Below are positions 53,601 to 61,849 of a stretch of DNA of 64,000 nt, piece after piece. This stretch comes from Bacillus litorisediminis. Lineage in GTDB: Bacteria > Bacillota > Bacilli > Bacillales > JC228. The translations under genes were made by a program, and so were the position numbers. Under the pieces are notes generated by a model. The model was not told the origin of the DNA. It made no database searches and saw only the letters and a program-made list of their open reading frames with translations. Location of the stretch: positions 25,201 to 89,200 of the forward strand of contig NZ_JAKZKT010000017.1 of assembly GCF_022808645.1 (NCBI RefSeq), written 5' to 3'. Numbering within the stretch: position 1 is the stretch's first letter; each line of letters starts with the position of its first letter.

Positions 53601-54085
53601 GCTGTCAGCGTATGTGATCCTTGAGGTCCCTTAAGCAGAGTTCCATTCTGAATCATCGTTCCAAGCGGGGCTTTCGTATTATTAATGTCAAAAAAGTCAC
53701 CATTTACACCGGCAACAGCACCGGATAAATGAGCCATTTCAGATAGCGGTCTGGCTGACGTGATGACACCCGGGAATAATAAATCGGCCGATACCTGGTT
53801 ATTAGACAATTGAACAGTAAGAACCTCACCATTAAGCCAGCCGCGGGCATCAAATCGTTCAAAAGTTGTTAAATCAATTCCAGGACCGATTGTTTTTGTA
53901 TCATGATTGGAAATGAGAGTTGGCCCAGCCGGTCCAACGGTAACGATTGGTTCTGTGCGATCTGAGGATGATGAACGTGCATCAGACACTGGATTTCCAG
54001 TTGTTTCAGCATACACACTTGAGAAAAAGGATGTCATAGTCATGACAAAAACTAATAAAATCAGTAACCACCTTTGTCGTTTCAT
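50684..54085 (-). CDS. secreted NAGPA phosphodiester glycosidase and metallophosphoesterase (YvnB-like)
   Basis: A 1133-residue protein starting at MKRQRWLLILLVFVMTMTSFFSSVYAE (ATG 54085, GGGGAGG upstream), a clear signal peptide. Residues ~50-390 form a NAGPA domain (AVAGVNGDFFDINNTKAPLGTMIQNG, LNIDGGGSSTMVARMPG, VPNGIGIFV). Ig-like and carbohydrate-type beta modules follow to ~730. Residues ~760-1010 are a calcineurin-like phosphoesterase (FAVLSDSQF, INGDLVDTG, IPGNHEIAG, VVGHHP, ISGHAHTVQ). The end is a further beta domain. B. subtilis YvnB combines the same two enzymes. It probably acts on phosphodiester-linked surface polymers. Confidence 0.85.
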   Translation of the reverse strand: MKRQRWLLILLVFVMTMTSFFSSVYAETTGNPVSDARSSSSDRTEPIVTVGPAGPTLISNHDTKTIGPGIDLTTFERFDARGWLNGEVLTVQLSNNQVSADLLFPGVITSARPLSEMAHLSGAVAGVNGDFFDINNTKAPLGTMIQNGTLLKGPQGSHTLTAGVNEQGLGQITNIFLEGKVALPTGEFPLAALNQSSIPANGIGLYTSVWGQAQRPTGGSPVYEVTIQNNKVVAVSDQVGSGPIPDNTYVLIGRDQGASVLKELSIGDDVTVEYAPKVDSDSLMKFAIGGNIKLVENGEVPANLDDSTTAPRSAVGFTEDGQTMIIALVDGRQTDSRGMTIKEIAELMKEFGAYQALNIDGGGSSTMVARMPGYENAEVVNNPSDGSERSVPNGIGIFVEPGSGELKGFTVETASKDTYSNRVFPGLSRTFLGLGFDENYYPAETGDISWHAIPADIGTFEANGIFRAKKSGSGVAEAQIRSSKGMRKITVLGELDRIESSESYLGLEVGKSASFSVVGYDRNGYSAPIEARDVDLEFNQSVIDIEANTDGSFTVIPKQDGGSTLISIKVLDKEFHLPVTIGLATVNIADFEDESGWTFTKYPSNVGASMEVVEGREGNGIQLNYDFTTTTATRAAYLQASPRLELPGDVQKMGLWVKGDGKGAWLRAVITDASNTNYTLTLANQVDWTGWRYVETSLPEGIRYPVQLYRIYPVETNRNEQYTGQLVFDQLTIKVPPSIEIPEQERMEDPLVLQNQLIESDRWKFAVLSDSQFVASAPNSPQVDMARQSLRQIVAEKPDFLIINGDLVDTGWEEDFVFAKQVLEEEVGDAIPIYYIPGNHEIAGSGSLENFLEVFGENRYSFDHKGTRFILLDSATGSFRTSDFQQLVELKSNLEEASSDPSINNVVVVGHHPTRDPLPTKNSQLSDRKEAELLEKWLTEFREESGGKGALYISGHAHTVQVERVEGVPYMVTGAAGKAPYGAADDGGIYAWTLFGIDPTPVPDQANGPENGAGDSRVSGTDWIQAEVRPLLDSITLHAPATIKAGETVMVSATGHQPGNLDFPLSYPATVVWESSENVFIGAGTDLEQAKKSGKYAAVLNTATNELTALTSGSITIKVMSNDKEAEQQIQIQ

Positions 54086-54414
54086 TACATGTTCCTCCCC
54101 TAATATATTTAATAATAGATAAAAGAGCCTATTTCCTCCCTTCCTGCAGTTCATTATTTTTAAATCCTAGCAAAGGAATGTAAATATTCGTTGAATTTTC
54201 CTTAAATTTTCCTGTTGTTTTAATCTTAAAGAAACTAGTCTTCATTTTTAATAGGCAAATTTGAGGATTATAATAGACTACTATCCTAGGGAAACCTTGT
54301 CGAATTATAGTAAAAAAGAGGAATATATAGGATATAATCCCTATATTCCTCTTAGTATGTTTGTGCCAATTCTGAAACCTAGGTCTTTAGTTGTTTTTCG
54401 TTATCGCGTATTAC
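54086..54414. other. intergenic region upstream of the NAGPA gene
   Basis: 329 bp. Besides the epimerase terminator at 54311-54352 it must contain the promoter of the NAGPA gene; I cannot place it with confidence. Confidence 0.4.
54311..54352 (-). terminator. terminator of the UDP-sugar epimerase gene
   Basis: AGAGGAATATA (54317-54327) pairs with TATATTCCTCT (54342-54352) and inner bases extend the stem. TTTTTTAC follows on the minus strand. Confidence 0.85.
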
Positions 54415-55416
54415 TTATTGATGATAAAACTCCCTATACCAGTCAATGAATTTTCCGATTCCTTCTTCTATACTTGTCTTTGGCTTAAAGCCAACATCAT
54501 TCATCAAATCCTCAACATCTGCATACGTGACAGAAACATCCCCAGCTTGCATAGGCAAAAACTCCTTCTTTGCCCTAATCCCAATCTTCTCTTCAATTAC
54601 AGAAATAAACTTCAATAACTCTACCGGCTGATGGTTCCCAATATTATAGATTTTATAGGGCGCCTGACTTACTAGAGCAGATGATTGGATAGGGATTGGT
54701 TTTTTGTCAAGTAAACGAATGATTCCTTCTACAATATCATCAATGTAGGTGAAGTCGCGCTTCATGTTCCCATAGTTATATATTTGAATGGGCTCCCCAT
54801 TCAAAATAGCTTTTGTAAATTTAAAATAGGACATATCTGGTCTTCCCAAAGGACCATAAACTGTAAAGAACCGAAGTCCTGTTGTCGGCAGATTGTATAA
54901 ATGACTATACGTGTGTGCCATTAATTCATTGGCCCGCTTGGTAGCGGCATATAAACTGACTGGATGATCAACTCGATCCTCTGTCGAAAATGGTATTTTT
55001 TTATTAGCTCCATAAACGGAACTGGAGGAAGCAAAAAGGAGATGGTCAATTTCGTGTTGCCTGCAGCATTCAAGGATGTTCATAAATCCAACCACGTTTG
55101 AGTCGATATAGGCATGCGGATTTTCCAGGCTGTAACGGACACCTGCCTGCGCAGCTAAATGAACTACAATATCGATTTTAGCTTTAGAAAACACCTTTTC
55201 CATAGCTTCCCGGTCCTCAATTGACATCCGCTCAAATAAAAAATGATCATGTTCCCTCAGTCTATTTAATCGTGCTTCTTTTAACCGAACATCATAGTAG
55301 TTGTTCATTTGGTCAATTCCAATGATGAAATAGTCTTCTAACAGTAACCGTTGTGCCAAATGATACCCGATAAAACCTGCACAACCCGTTATCAGAATGG
55401 TTTTGGGTCGGGACAT
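54415..55416 (-). CDS. NAD-dependent UDP-sugar 4-epimerase (YtcB-like, UDP-glucuronate epimerase type)
   Basis: A 333-residue extended short-chain dehydrogenase. The Rossmann motif GCAGFIGYHLAQRLL is near residue 13. The catalytic triad is SSSSVYG with YAATKRANE (Tyr-x3-Lys). VIGIDQMNNYYDVRLKEARL-type and TVYGPLGRPDMSYFKFTKAIL match UDP-glucuronate 4-epimerases. In B. subtilis the ytcABC polysaccharide genes lie next to cotSA; the same neighbourhood here points to a coat-polysaccharide role. Confidence 0.85.
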   Translation of the reverse strand: MSRPKTILITGCAGFIGYHLAQRLLLEDYFIIGIDQMNNYYDVRLKEARLNRLREHDHFLFERMSIEDREAMEKVFSKAKIDIVVHLAAQAGVRYSLENPHAYIDSNVVGFMNILECCRQHEIDHLLFASSSSVYGANKKIPFSTEDRVDHPVSLYAATKRANELMAHTYSHLYNLPTTGLRFFTVYGPLGRPDMSYFKFTKAILNGEPIQIYNYGNMKRDFTYIDDIVEGIIRLLDKKPIPIQSSALVSQAPYKIYNIGNHQPVELLKFISVIEEKIGIRAKKEFLPMQAGDVSVTYADVEDLMNDVGFKPKTSIEEGIGKFIDWYREFYHQ

Positions 55417-55690
55417 TTTGAATCCCCCTTTTTATTGTTCACTATTTTAATGTATGAACAAGCACTTTTCTTGGTTCCTTTTTACCTGCTTTTATAACCT
55501 GCCTTTCTTCTACTCATTCTCTTCCATATTATAAATGACCTGCTATCAAACATCATTTTTCTACCTGATTCCAAAAAATTAGACAAGTTCATCAGTAGAT
55601 TTGCCGTGTCTGTAATGAAAGACTTTCATATTTTAGTAATAAGTCAAGGCGGGCCATATTCCTTTTGACTTAAACCAACGGTAAAGGAGG

Positions 55691-56863
55691 GTGAATCCTA
55701 TTAAAATAGCGTTTATTTGTACTAGTATGTTCACCGTCCCTCCTATACGAGGAGGAGCCATTCAAGTATTAATTGATGGAGTTACACCCCATTTAAACAA
55801 AAAGCATGATTTAACCATCTATTGTATTACAGACCCAGAGCTTCCGGATCACGAAATCATAGATGGTGTGGAGTATGTCCGCGTACCTCGTGAGAATTAC
55901 GAATACAATGTCGCCATGAAGCTCGCTGAAATGACAGCCAACAAAGAATTTTACGATGTCATTCATGTATTTAACCGTCCACGCCATTTGCTTTTATATA
56001 AGTCTGCGATGCCAGAAAGCCGCTTTGTCATTAGTCTCCATAATGAAATGTTTAAAGAAAAGAAAATCTCACTTGAAATGGGTAGATTGGTTATTTCAGC
56101 AGTCGATAAGATCATGACAATTAGTGAGTATATCGGAACAACTATTTGTGACCGTTTTCCATCAGCTAAGCGAAAAATTAAAGCCGTATACTCGGGCATC
56201 AATTTAGACCATTATAAACCGGTTTGGGACTCTGAAGCACAAGAAACTAGACAAGCCTTGCGTCAAAAATACGGTGTAGAAGATAAGAAAGTAGTCTTAT
56301 TTGTTGGGCGGTTAAGTGCAGTAAAAGGGCCAGATATTCTCATTAAAGCTATGCAGCAGGTTATAAAGAAACACCCAGAGGCTGTCTTAGTCATTGTCGG
56401 AAGCAAATGGTTTAGTGATGACCGAATCGATGAATATGGAATGAACTTGAGAGAACTGGCGCAATCCCTGGGTGACAAGGTTATATTTACTGGCTTTATC
56501 CCTCCAAGCGAAATTCCCAAGCATTTCTTGCTCGGTGATATATTTATCTGCAGCTCGCAATGGCAGGAACCTCTTGCTAGGGTTCATTATGAAGCGATGG
56601 GAGCGGGACTTCCCATTATCACAACCAATCGAGGCGGAAATGCAGAAATTATTAAACACCTTAAAAATGGCATTGTGATTGATGATTATGCAAATCCGGA
56701 AGCGTTTACGGATGCTATTTCGTTTCTATTAAGTAACGAAGAAGCAGCTAAATCTTTAGCAAGATCTGGACGTGCATTAGTAGAAGCCAATTTCGGATTT
56801 GAACATGTCGCCAAACGGTTAGAAAAACTGTATCTAGCATCAATGAGAAAAGTCAAAGAATAG
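55691..56863 (+). CDS. cotSA: spore coat glycosyltransferase CotSA
   Basis: A GT4 (GT-B fold) glycosyltransferase of about 387-390 residues. The frame opens at GTG 55691, but the AAAGGAGG ribosome binding site touches that codon. Homologs begin MKIA, which aligns with the ATT at 55700 (IKIAFICTS), 9 nt after the site. RGGAIQVLIDGVTPHL is the acceptor loop, and VLFVGRLSAVKGPDILIKA and SQWQEPLARVHYEAMGAGLPIITTNRGGNAEII are GT4 donor-site motifs. It precedes cotI/cotS-like genes, as in B. subtilis. Confidence 0.88.
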   Translation: MNPIKIAFICTSMFTVPPIRGGAIQVLIDGVTPHLNKKHDLTIYCITDPELPDHEIIDGVEYVRVPRENYEYNVAMKLAEMTANKEFYDVIHVFNRPRHLLLYKSAMPESRFVISLHNEMFKEKKISLEMGRLVISAVDKIMTISEYIGTTICDRFPSAKRKIKAVYSGINLDHYKPVWDSEAQETRQALRQKYGVEDKKVVLFVGRLSAVKGPDILIKAMQQVIKKHPEAVLVIVGSKWFSDDRIDEYGMNLRELAQSLGDKVIFTGFIPPSEIPKHFLLGDIFICSSQWQEPLARVHYEAMGAGLPIITTNRGGNAEIIKHLKNGIVIDDYANPEAFTDAISFLLSNEEAAKSLARSGRALVEANFGFEHVAKRLEKLYLASMRKVKE

Positions 56864-56873
56864 GAGGGATCCA

Positions 56874-57926
56874 ATGGATACTGTATTTTCTGATGTAGTA
56901 AAAGCCGTTATTTCTCAATATCCATTAAAAGTGGAAACGATTTATTTATTATCCTATAAAGGCAAAAAAGCCGTCTGGTCAATCGCTACAGAAGATCAAG
57001 GCGAAGTTATTATGAAAAAGCTCCCAATGCAAGAAAATGATATTAAATTTATGATTCATGCGATTGATTATTTACGCGACCGGGGCATTCATACTCCCGG
57101 TGTTTATAAAACTCTTTCAGGAGAAGGCTACGTCGTTCACGATGGTGAATATTTTGTCGTTTTTGAATCTGTTTACGGAAGAAATCCAGAATATGAAATA
57201 GAAGAAGATATGCGGATGATTATGAGAGGCATGGCCTCATTCCACAAAGCTTCAAAAGGAATTGAATCCCCAACGGGAGAATTTCCTTCCTTTCTATTAA
57301 CAGAATGGAAGGATGAAATGGAACGCAGATATCAAAGATTAGTAAATTGGAAAGAAGAAAAGACAAAGCTAGCAGAAAAAAATGCGATTGATAAATTATT
57401 TTTAAAATATGTCGATACCTTTTTGGCACAAGCTGAAAAAGCTCTAACCATGCTAGATAATCCGTATTATGAGAAATGGGTCGAAGAAACAAAAATCAAT
57501 AAAACATTATGCCACCAAGATTATGCTTCCGGAAATCTAGTTATTGGCAGTGACAATAACCTCTATGTATTTGATATGGATTCCTTAACTGTGGAACTGC
57601 CAATTCGGGATATTAGAAAAATTTTAAATAAAGTTATGAAAAAGCAAACAGCTTGGGACTTAGAAAAATTCAAAAGGATGATGAAGTATTATCAAGAAGT
57701 GAATCCATTAACAATTGAGCAATATCAAATCTTAGCAGCCGACCTCCAATTTCCTCATCTATTTTATGGACAAGTATCCAAATATTATGAAGGCAGAGAT
57801 GCAAAGTGGCCATTAAGAAAACACTTTGAGCGAATTAAAGAAATGACGGCTACTGAAATAAGCAAAGACGCGGTATTGCAAAGCTTTTTACTTCAGCTGG
57901 ATGAGGTGGTTTCCCATGGAGCTTAA
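56874..57926 (+). CDS. CotS/CotI family spore coat kinase-like protein
   Basis: A 350-residue protein of the aminoglycoside-phosphotransferase/choline-kinase fold found in CotS and CotI. The nucleotide-binding Lys lies in EVIMKKLP. Catalytic motif HQDYASGNLV is near residue 214 and the second Asp motif VFDMDSL near 229, so both active-site aspartates are kept. RDIRKILNKVMKKQTAWDLEKFKRMMKYY is the family C-terminal signature. GGAGG precedes its ATG, 10 bp after cotSA. Confidence 0.87.
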   Translation: MDTVFSDVVKAVISQYPLKVETIYLLSYKGKKAVWSIATEDQGEVIMKKLPMQENDIKFMIHAIDYLRDRGIHTPGVYKTLSGEGYVVHDGEYFVVFESVYGRNPEYEIEEDMRMIMRGMASFHKASKGIESPTGEFPSFLLTEWKDEMERRYQRLVNWKEEKTKLAEKNAIDKLFLKYVDTFLAQAEKALTMLDNPYYEKWVEETKINKTLCHQDYASGNLVIGSDNNLYVFDMDSLTVELPIRDIRKILNKVMKKQTAWDLEKFKRMMKYYQEVNPLTIEQYQILAADLQFPHLFYGQVSKYYEGRDAKWPLRKHFERIKEMTATEISKDAVLQSFLLQLDEVVSHGA

Positions 57927-58929
57927 TGTTGATCTTGAATTAGGAAGACAGTTTATGGCTGAAAACTATCCAGATTTAAATGTTATCGAATTGGAGGTCC
58001 TGCAAGGCGGAGGAATCAAAACCGTATGGAAAGTCGTAACCGATGAAGGAACTTTTTGTTTAAAACGAATCAGGAAACCGCTCCCTGTTGTAGAATCTAC
58101 TACAGCTGCTCAAGTTTATCTCGCTAACAAAGGGGCACTTGTTGCAGACATTATTCCAACAAAAGAGGGAAACCGCTATTTTGTCCATGAAGGCTATGCT
58201 GTAGTTCTATATAGCTGGATTGACGGTACAGACTTAGAAATGGAAGAAAATAAAGATCATCTGTTAACCGGACTTAAAGGCTTAGCTCAATTTCACAAGG
58301 ATTCTGTCGGATTTGTTCCGCCGGAGGGCTCTAATTTTTACAATCGAATGGGAGTATGGCCAGAGCATTATGAAGGAATGCTTCAGGAATTTAAACAATG
58401 GAAAGAGGCTGCTAAAACAGAAGATACTTCCTTCAACCGTGTTTACTTGAAAATAGCAGATAACATTATCTATATGGCAGAAAAAGCACTTGAACTATTA
58501 AATAATTCCTGTTATTCCAAATGGGTTGAAGAAATCGGTGAACAAGGATTCTTAGCCCATCAGGATTATGGAAAAGGAAACGCTCTCGCAACTGAAAAGG
58601 GTGTTTATGTCTTAGACCTTGATAACTTAGCCTATGATATTCCAATAAGAGATATTAGAAAGCTGCTATTTAAAAGAATGAAAGAACTAGGCACTTGGGA
58701 TTTCGAGGAGCTCAAAGAATTGATTCAAGCATACACCTCTGTCAATCCACTAACAGAAGAACAAATCCAGCTGATTTACATTGACATGCTTTTCCCGGAC
58801 AAGTTTTATGGATACGTGAAAAAGCCATTTAGGATGGGAGAAACCGGTGACGCTCAAAAGCTCATAAAAACGTACAAGCTGGAGGCAAATAAAATGCCGA
58901 TCTTAAAGCAAATTTTAAAACTAGGTTAA
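57916..58929 (+). CDS. cotS: CotS family spore coat protein
   Basis: A 337-residue protein from the ATG at 57916 (GAGGTGG upstream), overlapping the previous gene by 11 bp. It is paralogous to it: FCLKRIRKP, HQDYGKGNAL near residue 222, VLDLDNL, IRDIRKLLFKRMKELGTWDFEELKELIQAY. The catalytic Asp residues are also present here. CotS is an outer-coat component whose assembly depends on CotE in B. subtilis. Confidence 0.87.
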   Translation: MELNVDLELGRQFMAENYPDLNVIELEVLQGGGIKTVWKVVTDEGTFCLKRIRKPLPVVESTTAAQVYLANKGALVADIIPTKEGNRYFVHEGYAVVLYSWIDGTDLEMEENKDHLLTGLKGLAQFHKDSVGFVPPEGSNFYNRMGVWPEHYEGMLQEFKQWKEAAKTEDTSFNRVYLKIADNIIYMAEKALELLNNSCYSKWVEEIGEQGFLAHQDYGKGNALATEKGVYVLDLDNLAYDIPIRDIRKLLFKRMKELGTWDFEELKELIQAYTSVNPLTEEQIQLIYIDMLFPDKFYGYVKKPFRMGETGDAQKLIKTYKLEANKMPILKQILKLG

Positions 58930-58943
58930 GGAGCTGAAAAAAT

Positions 58944-59186
58944 ATGAAACTTGAGGAAGAATTTGTTGGCAGAAAAGAGCAATATATCGAATTATTAAAA
59001 AGGGTTGTGAGTGAATTAGAGTCAGACGCTTTACATGTAAGAGGTCAGAAGGTCACATTTCCCGATGAGGATATGGAATATAAATTGGCCCATAAATCAG
59101 AATTCGGGGCAAATAAGCTTACCATCGCAATTGAATGGGTAGATGAGGAAGCACTTGACGACTTAGATTTAGATTTAAATATTTAG
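58944..59186 (+). CDS. amphi-Trp domain protein
   Basis: An 80-residue protein: EEEFVGRKEQYIELLKRVVSELESDALHVRGQKVTFPDEDMEYKLAHKSEFGANKLTIAIEWVDEE. Alternating charged and hydrophobic strands end in the EIEW-like motif of the amphi-Trp family, of unknown function. It follows cotS by 14 bp with AAGGAG and is probably co-transcribed. Its presence in a spore-coat operon is the only clue to its role. Confidence 0.8.
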   Translation: MKLEEEFVGRKEQYIELLKRVVSELESDALHVRGQKVTFPDEDMEYKLAHKSEFGANKLTIAIEWVDEEALDDLDLDLNI

Positions 59187-59195
59187 TGAATAAAG

Positions 59196-59232
59196 AAAAA
59201 GCCTTGGAACTTTACTAGTTCTAAGGCTTTTT
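59196..59232 (+). terminator. terminator of the cot operon
   Basis: AAAAAGCCTTGGAAC and GTTCTAAGGCTTTTT pair with one mismatch around a short loop. Confidence 0.85.
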
Positions 59233-59235
59233 AAG

Positions 59236-59288
59236 TATAATCCCGAGCTGGGCTCGAAACCAGCAACCCCCACCCTGTCAAGGTGAGC
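59236..59288 (-). pseudogene. tRNA-Val(GAC) 3' fragment
   Basis: On the minus strand CACCTTGACAGGGTG fits an anticodon arm with GAC. It is followed by a T-arm GCTGG-TTTCGAGC-CCAGC whose loop has one extra base, and then TCGGGAT as acceptor remnant. No D-arm or 5' acceptor half precedes it, and no CCA follows. It is therefore a broken tRNA remnant, not an active gene. Confidence 0.65.
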
Positions 59289-59319
59289 AACGCAGGATGA
59301 GACAGTGTGATTAACATAG

Positions 59320-59341
59320 AAAAAACCTTGTAGAACCAAGG
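59320..59341 (-). terminator. terminator-like hairpin
   Basis: CCTTG and CAAGG pair; TTTTTT follows on the minus strand, 6 bp after the hypothetical gene. Confidence 0.55.
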
Positions 59342-59346
59342 ATTCT

Positions 59347-59661
59347 TCACGTTTGCTTACAGTTTAAATATGAATAATCAGTACCACAAAATGCAATATC
59401 CTCAAATAAGTTTGTAGGTTGTATTTCTAAAGGGGTTATATCAACTGTATATACTTTGTCACCTACTCTTACTTCGGCTTTTTCAGTCGATAATTTTGTT
59501 TTTACGTTTTTATTGATTATTCCCAAAGGATTATCTACAAGCGCTTCAATCAATCCATTAGTATATCTATAAACATAAACTTCTTCTAAAACACTTGTTC
59601 CGTAACCCTTATTCAGAATTATGATTAACTCTTTCTTATTATCTCGGTTAACCCTATACAC
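59347..59661 (-). pseudogene. hypothetical protein, probably truncated at both ends
   Basis: A 104-codon frame from a GTG with no ribosome binding site. In-frame sequence upstream (NLLFRFSEVYRV) continues sensibly for ~15 codons before a stop, so the original start is lost. The core YRVNRDNKKELIIILNKGYGTSVLEEVYVY and IINKNVKTKLSTEKAEVRVGDKVYTVDI looks like a conserved beta protein, but the end CGTDYSYLNCKQT does not. I do not recognise a functional family. Confidence 0.5.
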
Positions 59662-59788
59662 TTCAGAGAACCTAAATAAGAGGTTTTGTAGCCTTACTAT
59701 GGACCAATTTATGACTTATTAAATAAATAATTAGAAAGATAGGGAAGGACCAAATGGAATTCCACCCTGGGTATTCGTAAAATCCTAG

Positions 59789-60229
59789 TCATAAAAATAA
59801 GGGTTCAGCTAGGAATGCTGTCATAGCTGCAAAAATTAAACCTTTAATAATTGGACTAACCTTCGGCTTAACCTGTAGAAAAAACATAATCGTAACTAGC
59901 ATAAGTGAGAAATCCCATGCAATATAATCTGGCATAAGTGGAACCAGTTTATTATAGTATTTCCATAAGCCCAATGTTACCCCGATGTAGTCTAACCATG
60001 AAGATACCAGCATTGCCCAAAGCCCACCTAATAGCAGACGAGTTTGGCTATCCTTATCTCTAAATATAAACCATACTATCCACGGAACCACCGTTAAAAA
60101 TAAACTTGTAAACCAGCCAAAAGAAAGCACAATATGATCCGCCCATATTTGACTCAACCTTGTATGGGCATCGTCAAGCGTTTTGTATTGTTGGTCAATT
60201 AATTCTCATATATCTGAAGGAACTTTCAT
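59789..60229 (-). pseudogene. CBO0543-like membrane protein gene with in-frame TGA at codon 8
   Basis: AAAGGAGG precedes the ATG at 60229. The frame reads MKVPSDI, then TGA (60206-60208), then continues as ELIDQQYKTLDDAHTRLSQIWADHIVLSFGWFTSLFLTVVPWIVWFIF with several membrane helices to 59789. Helices and the LDYIGVTLGLWKYYNKLVPLMPDYI motif fit the CBO0543 family. TGG-to-TGA is the simplest cause. Translation from the TTG at 60157 could still yield a 122-residue protein. Confidence 0.75.
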
Positions 60230-60682
60230 TACAACAACCTCCTTTCCCTTATTATTTCCACCTTTTAATTACATACTTGTCATATTTGGATTTTCACCTA
60301 ATTTATACAGTTAGTTAATAGGTACCGAAACCTATGAATTAAAAAAAGAGACGAATTTAATATTTGTCTCTTTTTTTAATTCCCTTATTTAACCAAAATG
60401 CCATTTAGTCGAATACAAAAAGCTACCCATATAGTAGCTCGATCTTTAACTCCTGCACCCTTTACTTCAATAACAAATCTGTGCTTTTCATACATAGTCT
60501 TAATTCTTTAGCTGACTTTAATAATATTTTTTCGAACTGATTCAATGGTTTTATATTTTTAAAGAAATCATTATTTTCACTAATTTTTTTGCTTATACGT
60601 TTGAATATTCTTCTACTACTCTTTTGTATAAACAAATCAGCCCCGTTAACTCAACTTCAACAAAAAGACTTCATTCTGAGGT
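60230..60682. other. gap with decayed ORFs on the minus strand
   Basis: A terminator (60341-60377) lies near the left end. Beyond it three overlapping minus-strand frames each read protein-like for 25-60 codons (for example MYEKHRFVIEVKGAGVKDR at 60385-60495, and FKRISKKISENNDFFKNI before it) and then switch frame, as in a decayed gene. No family recognised. Confidence 0.45.
60341..60377. terminator. bidirectional terminator hairpin
   Basis: AAAAAAAGAGAC and GTCTCTTTTTTT pair around AT-rich loop bases. Confidence 0.75.
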
Positions 60683-61849
60683 TCATGTATCTGAAAAAAC
60701 TGATTCTTTTTTTGTTTCTTGGACTTTTTGGGTACTAAGGATAAAACTAATGATTGCTGCCATGCTACAAACATACGGAAGGAAAGGGTATCCCCAATTA
60801 GAGATGACAAGACCACCAATCATTGAACCAATCGTAATACCAATATACAAAGCCGTATTATTCCACGCCATAACAATTCCCCGTTCGTTTGAATATTCGA
60901 CCGCTAATCTTGCTTGGTATGATGTAAATCCTGCATACCCAACCAAAGCCCATATGAACAAGAAGAAATAAATCCAATCACCAGATGAGAAGAATATACC
61001 TAAACAAACGAAAATTAGAGTCAAGAAAATGAGCGTAACTTTTGAAATCTTCCTTTCTCCAAATCTATCTGTGAATTGTCCACTTATAAGACTTCCTAAA
61101 ACAGCACCGATACCATAAAAAGTAATAGCTAATGCGATTTCTGATGATGAGAATCTATTTTCAGAATAAAGAGCCGCACCTAAGTAAACATAAAGAGCAT
61201 ACATGGAAATCGCCCAAATGGTTGTAACACTTACCGAGCCAAGTATTCTTAGCAGATTTCCTTCTAATAGATTCCTTGTTAAATCACTTTTAGGAACATA
61301 TTTCCATGTTTTGAAATTTACTACCGCCAATATAGCTCCTATAATAGCCATTACAACAAATACTGAACGCCAGCCAAGAAAATGCTCTAGTAACGTACCG
61401 AATGGCGCTCCTGCCCAAAGAGCTGTTAAATGCCCTGAAACAACAATCGAAAGCCATGTTCCTCTCCGATTGGGTGGCGCAGTATCTCCAATGATTGCGT
61501 ATATCAAAGGAGTAATTGAAGCAACGGATAAACCAGCTAAAATACGACTAACAATTAACAAAAAAAAGGAAGGAGCAAACGCAGTTAATATGTTAGAAAT
61601 AACGAACAACAATAAGCCAAATGTAATAAATGCTCTCCGCCCATTTTTATCTGAAAGCCACCCAAAGAAAGGAGCGAAAAAAGCATATGTGACCGCAAAA
61701 ACAGTTACCATCCATCCAGTCATCGCTGAACTAACATTATAGGCTTCCGAAATGAACGGTAGTAATGGAGACACTACAAATAAGTCAATACCCATTAGAA
61801 ACAAAGTTATCCAACCAACACTTAAATTTACTCTTCCACTCAACTCCAT
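60683..61849 (-). CDS. MFS family transporter (drug efflux type)
   Basis: A 388-residue permease from the ATG at 61849 (GGGGGAT just upstream). Twelve helices are expected; GWLSDKNGRRAFITFGLLLF is the MFS motif A between helices 2 and 3, and the R-rich SRILAGLSVASITPLIYAIIGDTAPPNRRG region is motif B/C-like of DHA1 exporters. Substrate unknown. The segment lies among decayed genes; I did not detect a composition change. Confidence 0.85.
   Translation of the reverse strand: MELSGRVNLSVGWITLFLMGIDLFVVSPLLPFISEAYNVSSAMTGWMVTVFAVTYAFFAPFFGWLSDKNGRRAFITFGLLLFVISNILTAFAPSFFLLIVSRILAGLSVASITPLIYAIIGDTAPPNRRGTWLSIVVSGHLTALWAGAPFGTLLEHFLGWRSVFVVMAIIGAILAVVNFKTWKYVPKSDLTRNLLEGNLLRILGSVSVTTIWAISMYALYVYLGAALYSENRFSSSEIALAITFYGIGAVLGSLISGQFTDRFGERKISKVTLIFLTLIFVCLGIFFSSGDWIYFFLFIWALVGYAGFTSYQARLAVEYSNERGIVMAWNNTALYIGITIGSMIGGLVISNWGYPFLPYVCSMAAIISFILSTQKVQETKKESVFSDT

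Noticed and set aside
55627..55635. Sigma-K promoter for cotSA (CATATTTTA)
   Set aside because: The -10-like match stands alone; no AC-containing -35 element lies at the right distance.
59236..59288. A functional tRNA-Val gene
   Set aside because: The D-arm and 5' acceptor strand are missing and the T-loop has an extra base.
60206..60208. TGA as a selenocysteine codon
   Set aside because: No SECIS-like hairpin follows and the family has no selenocysteine members that I know.
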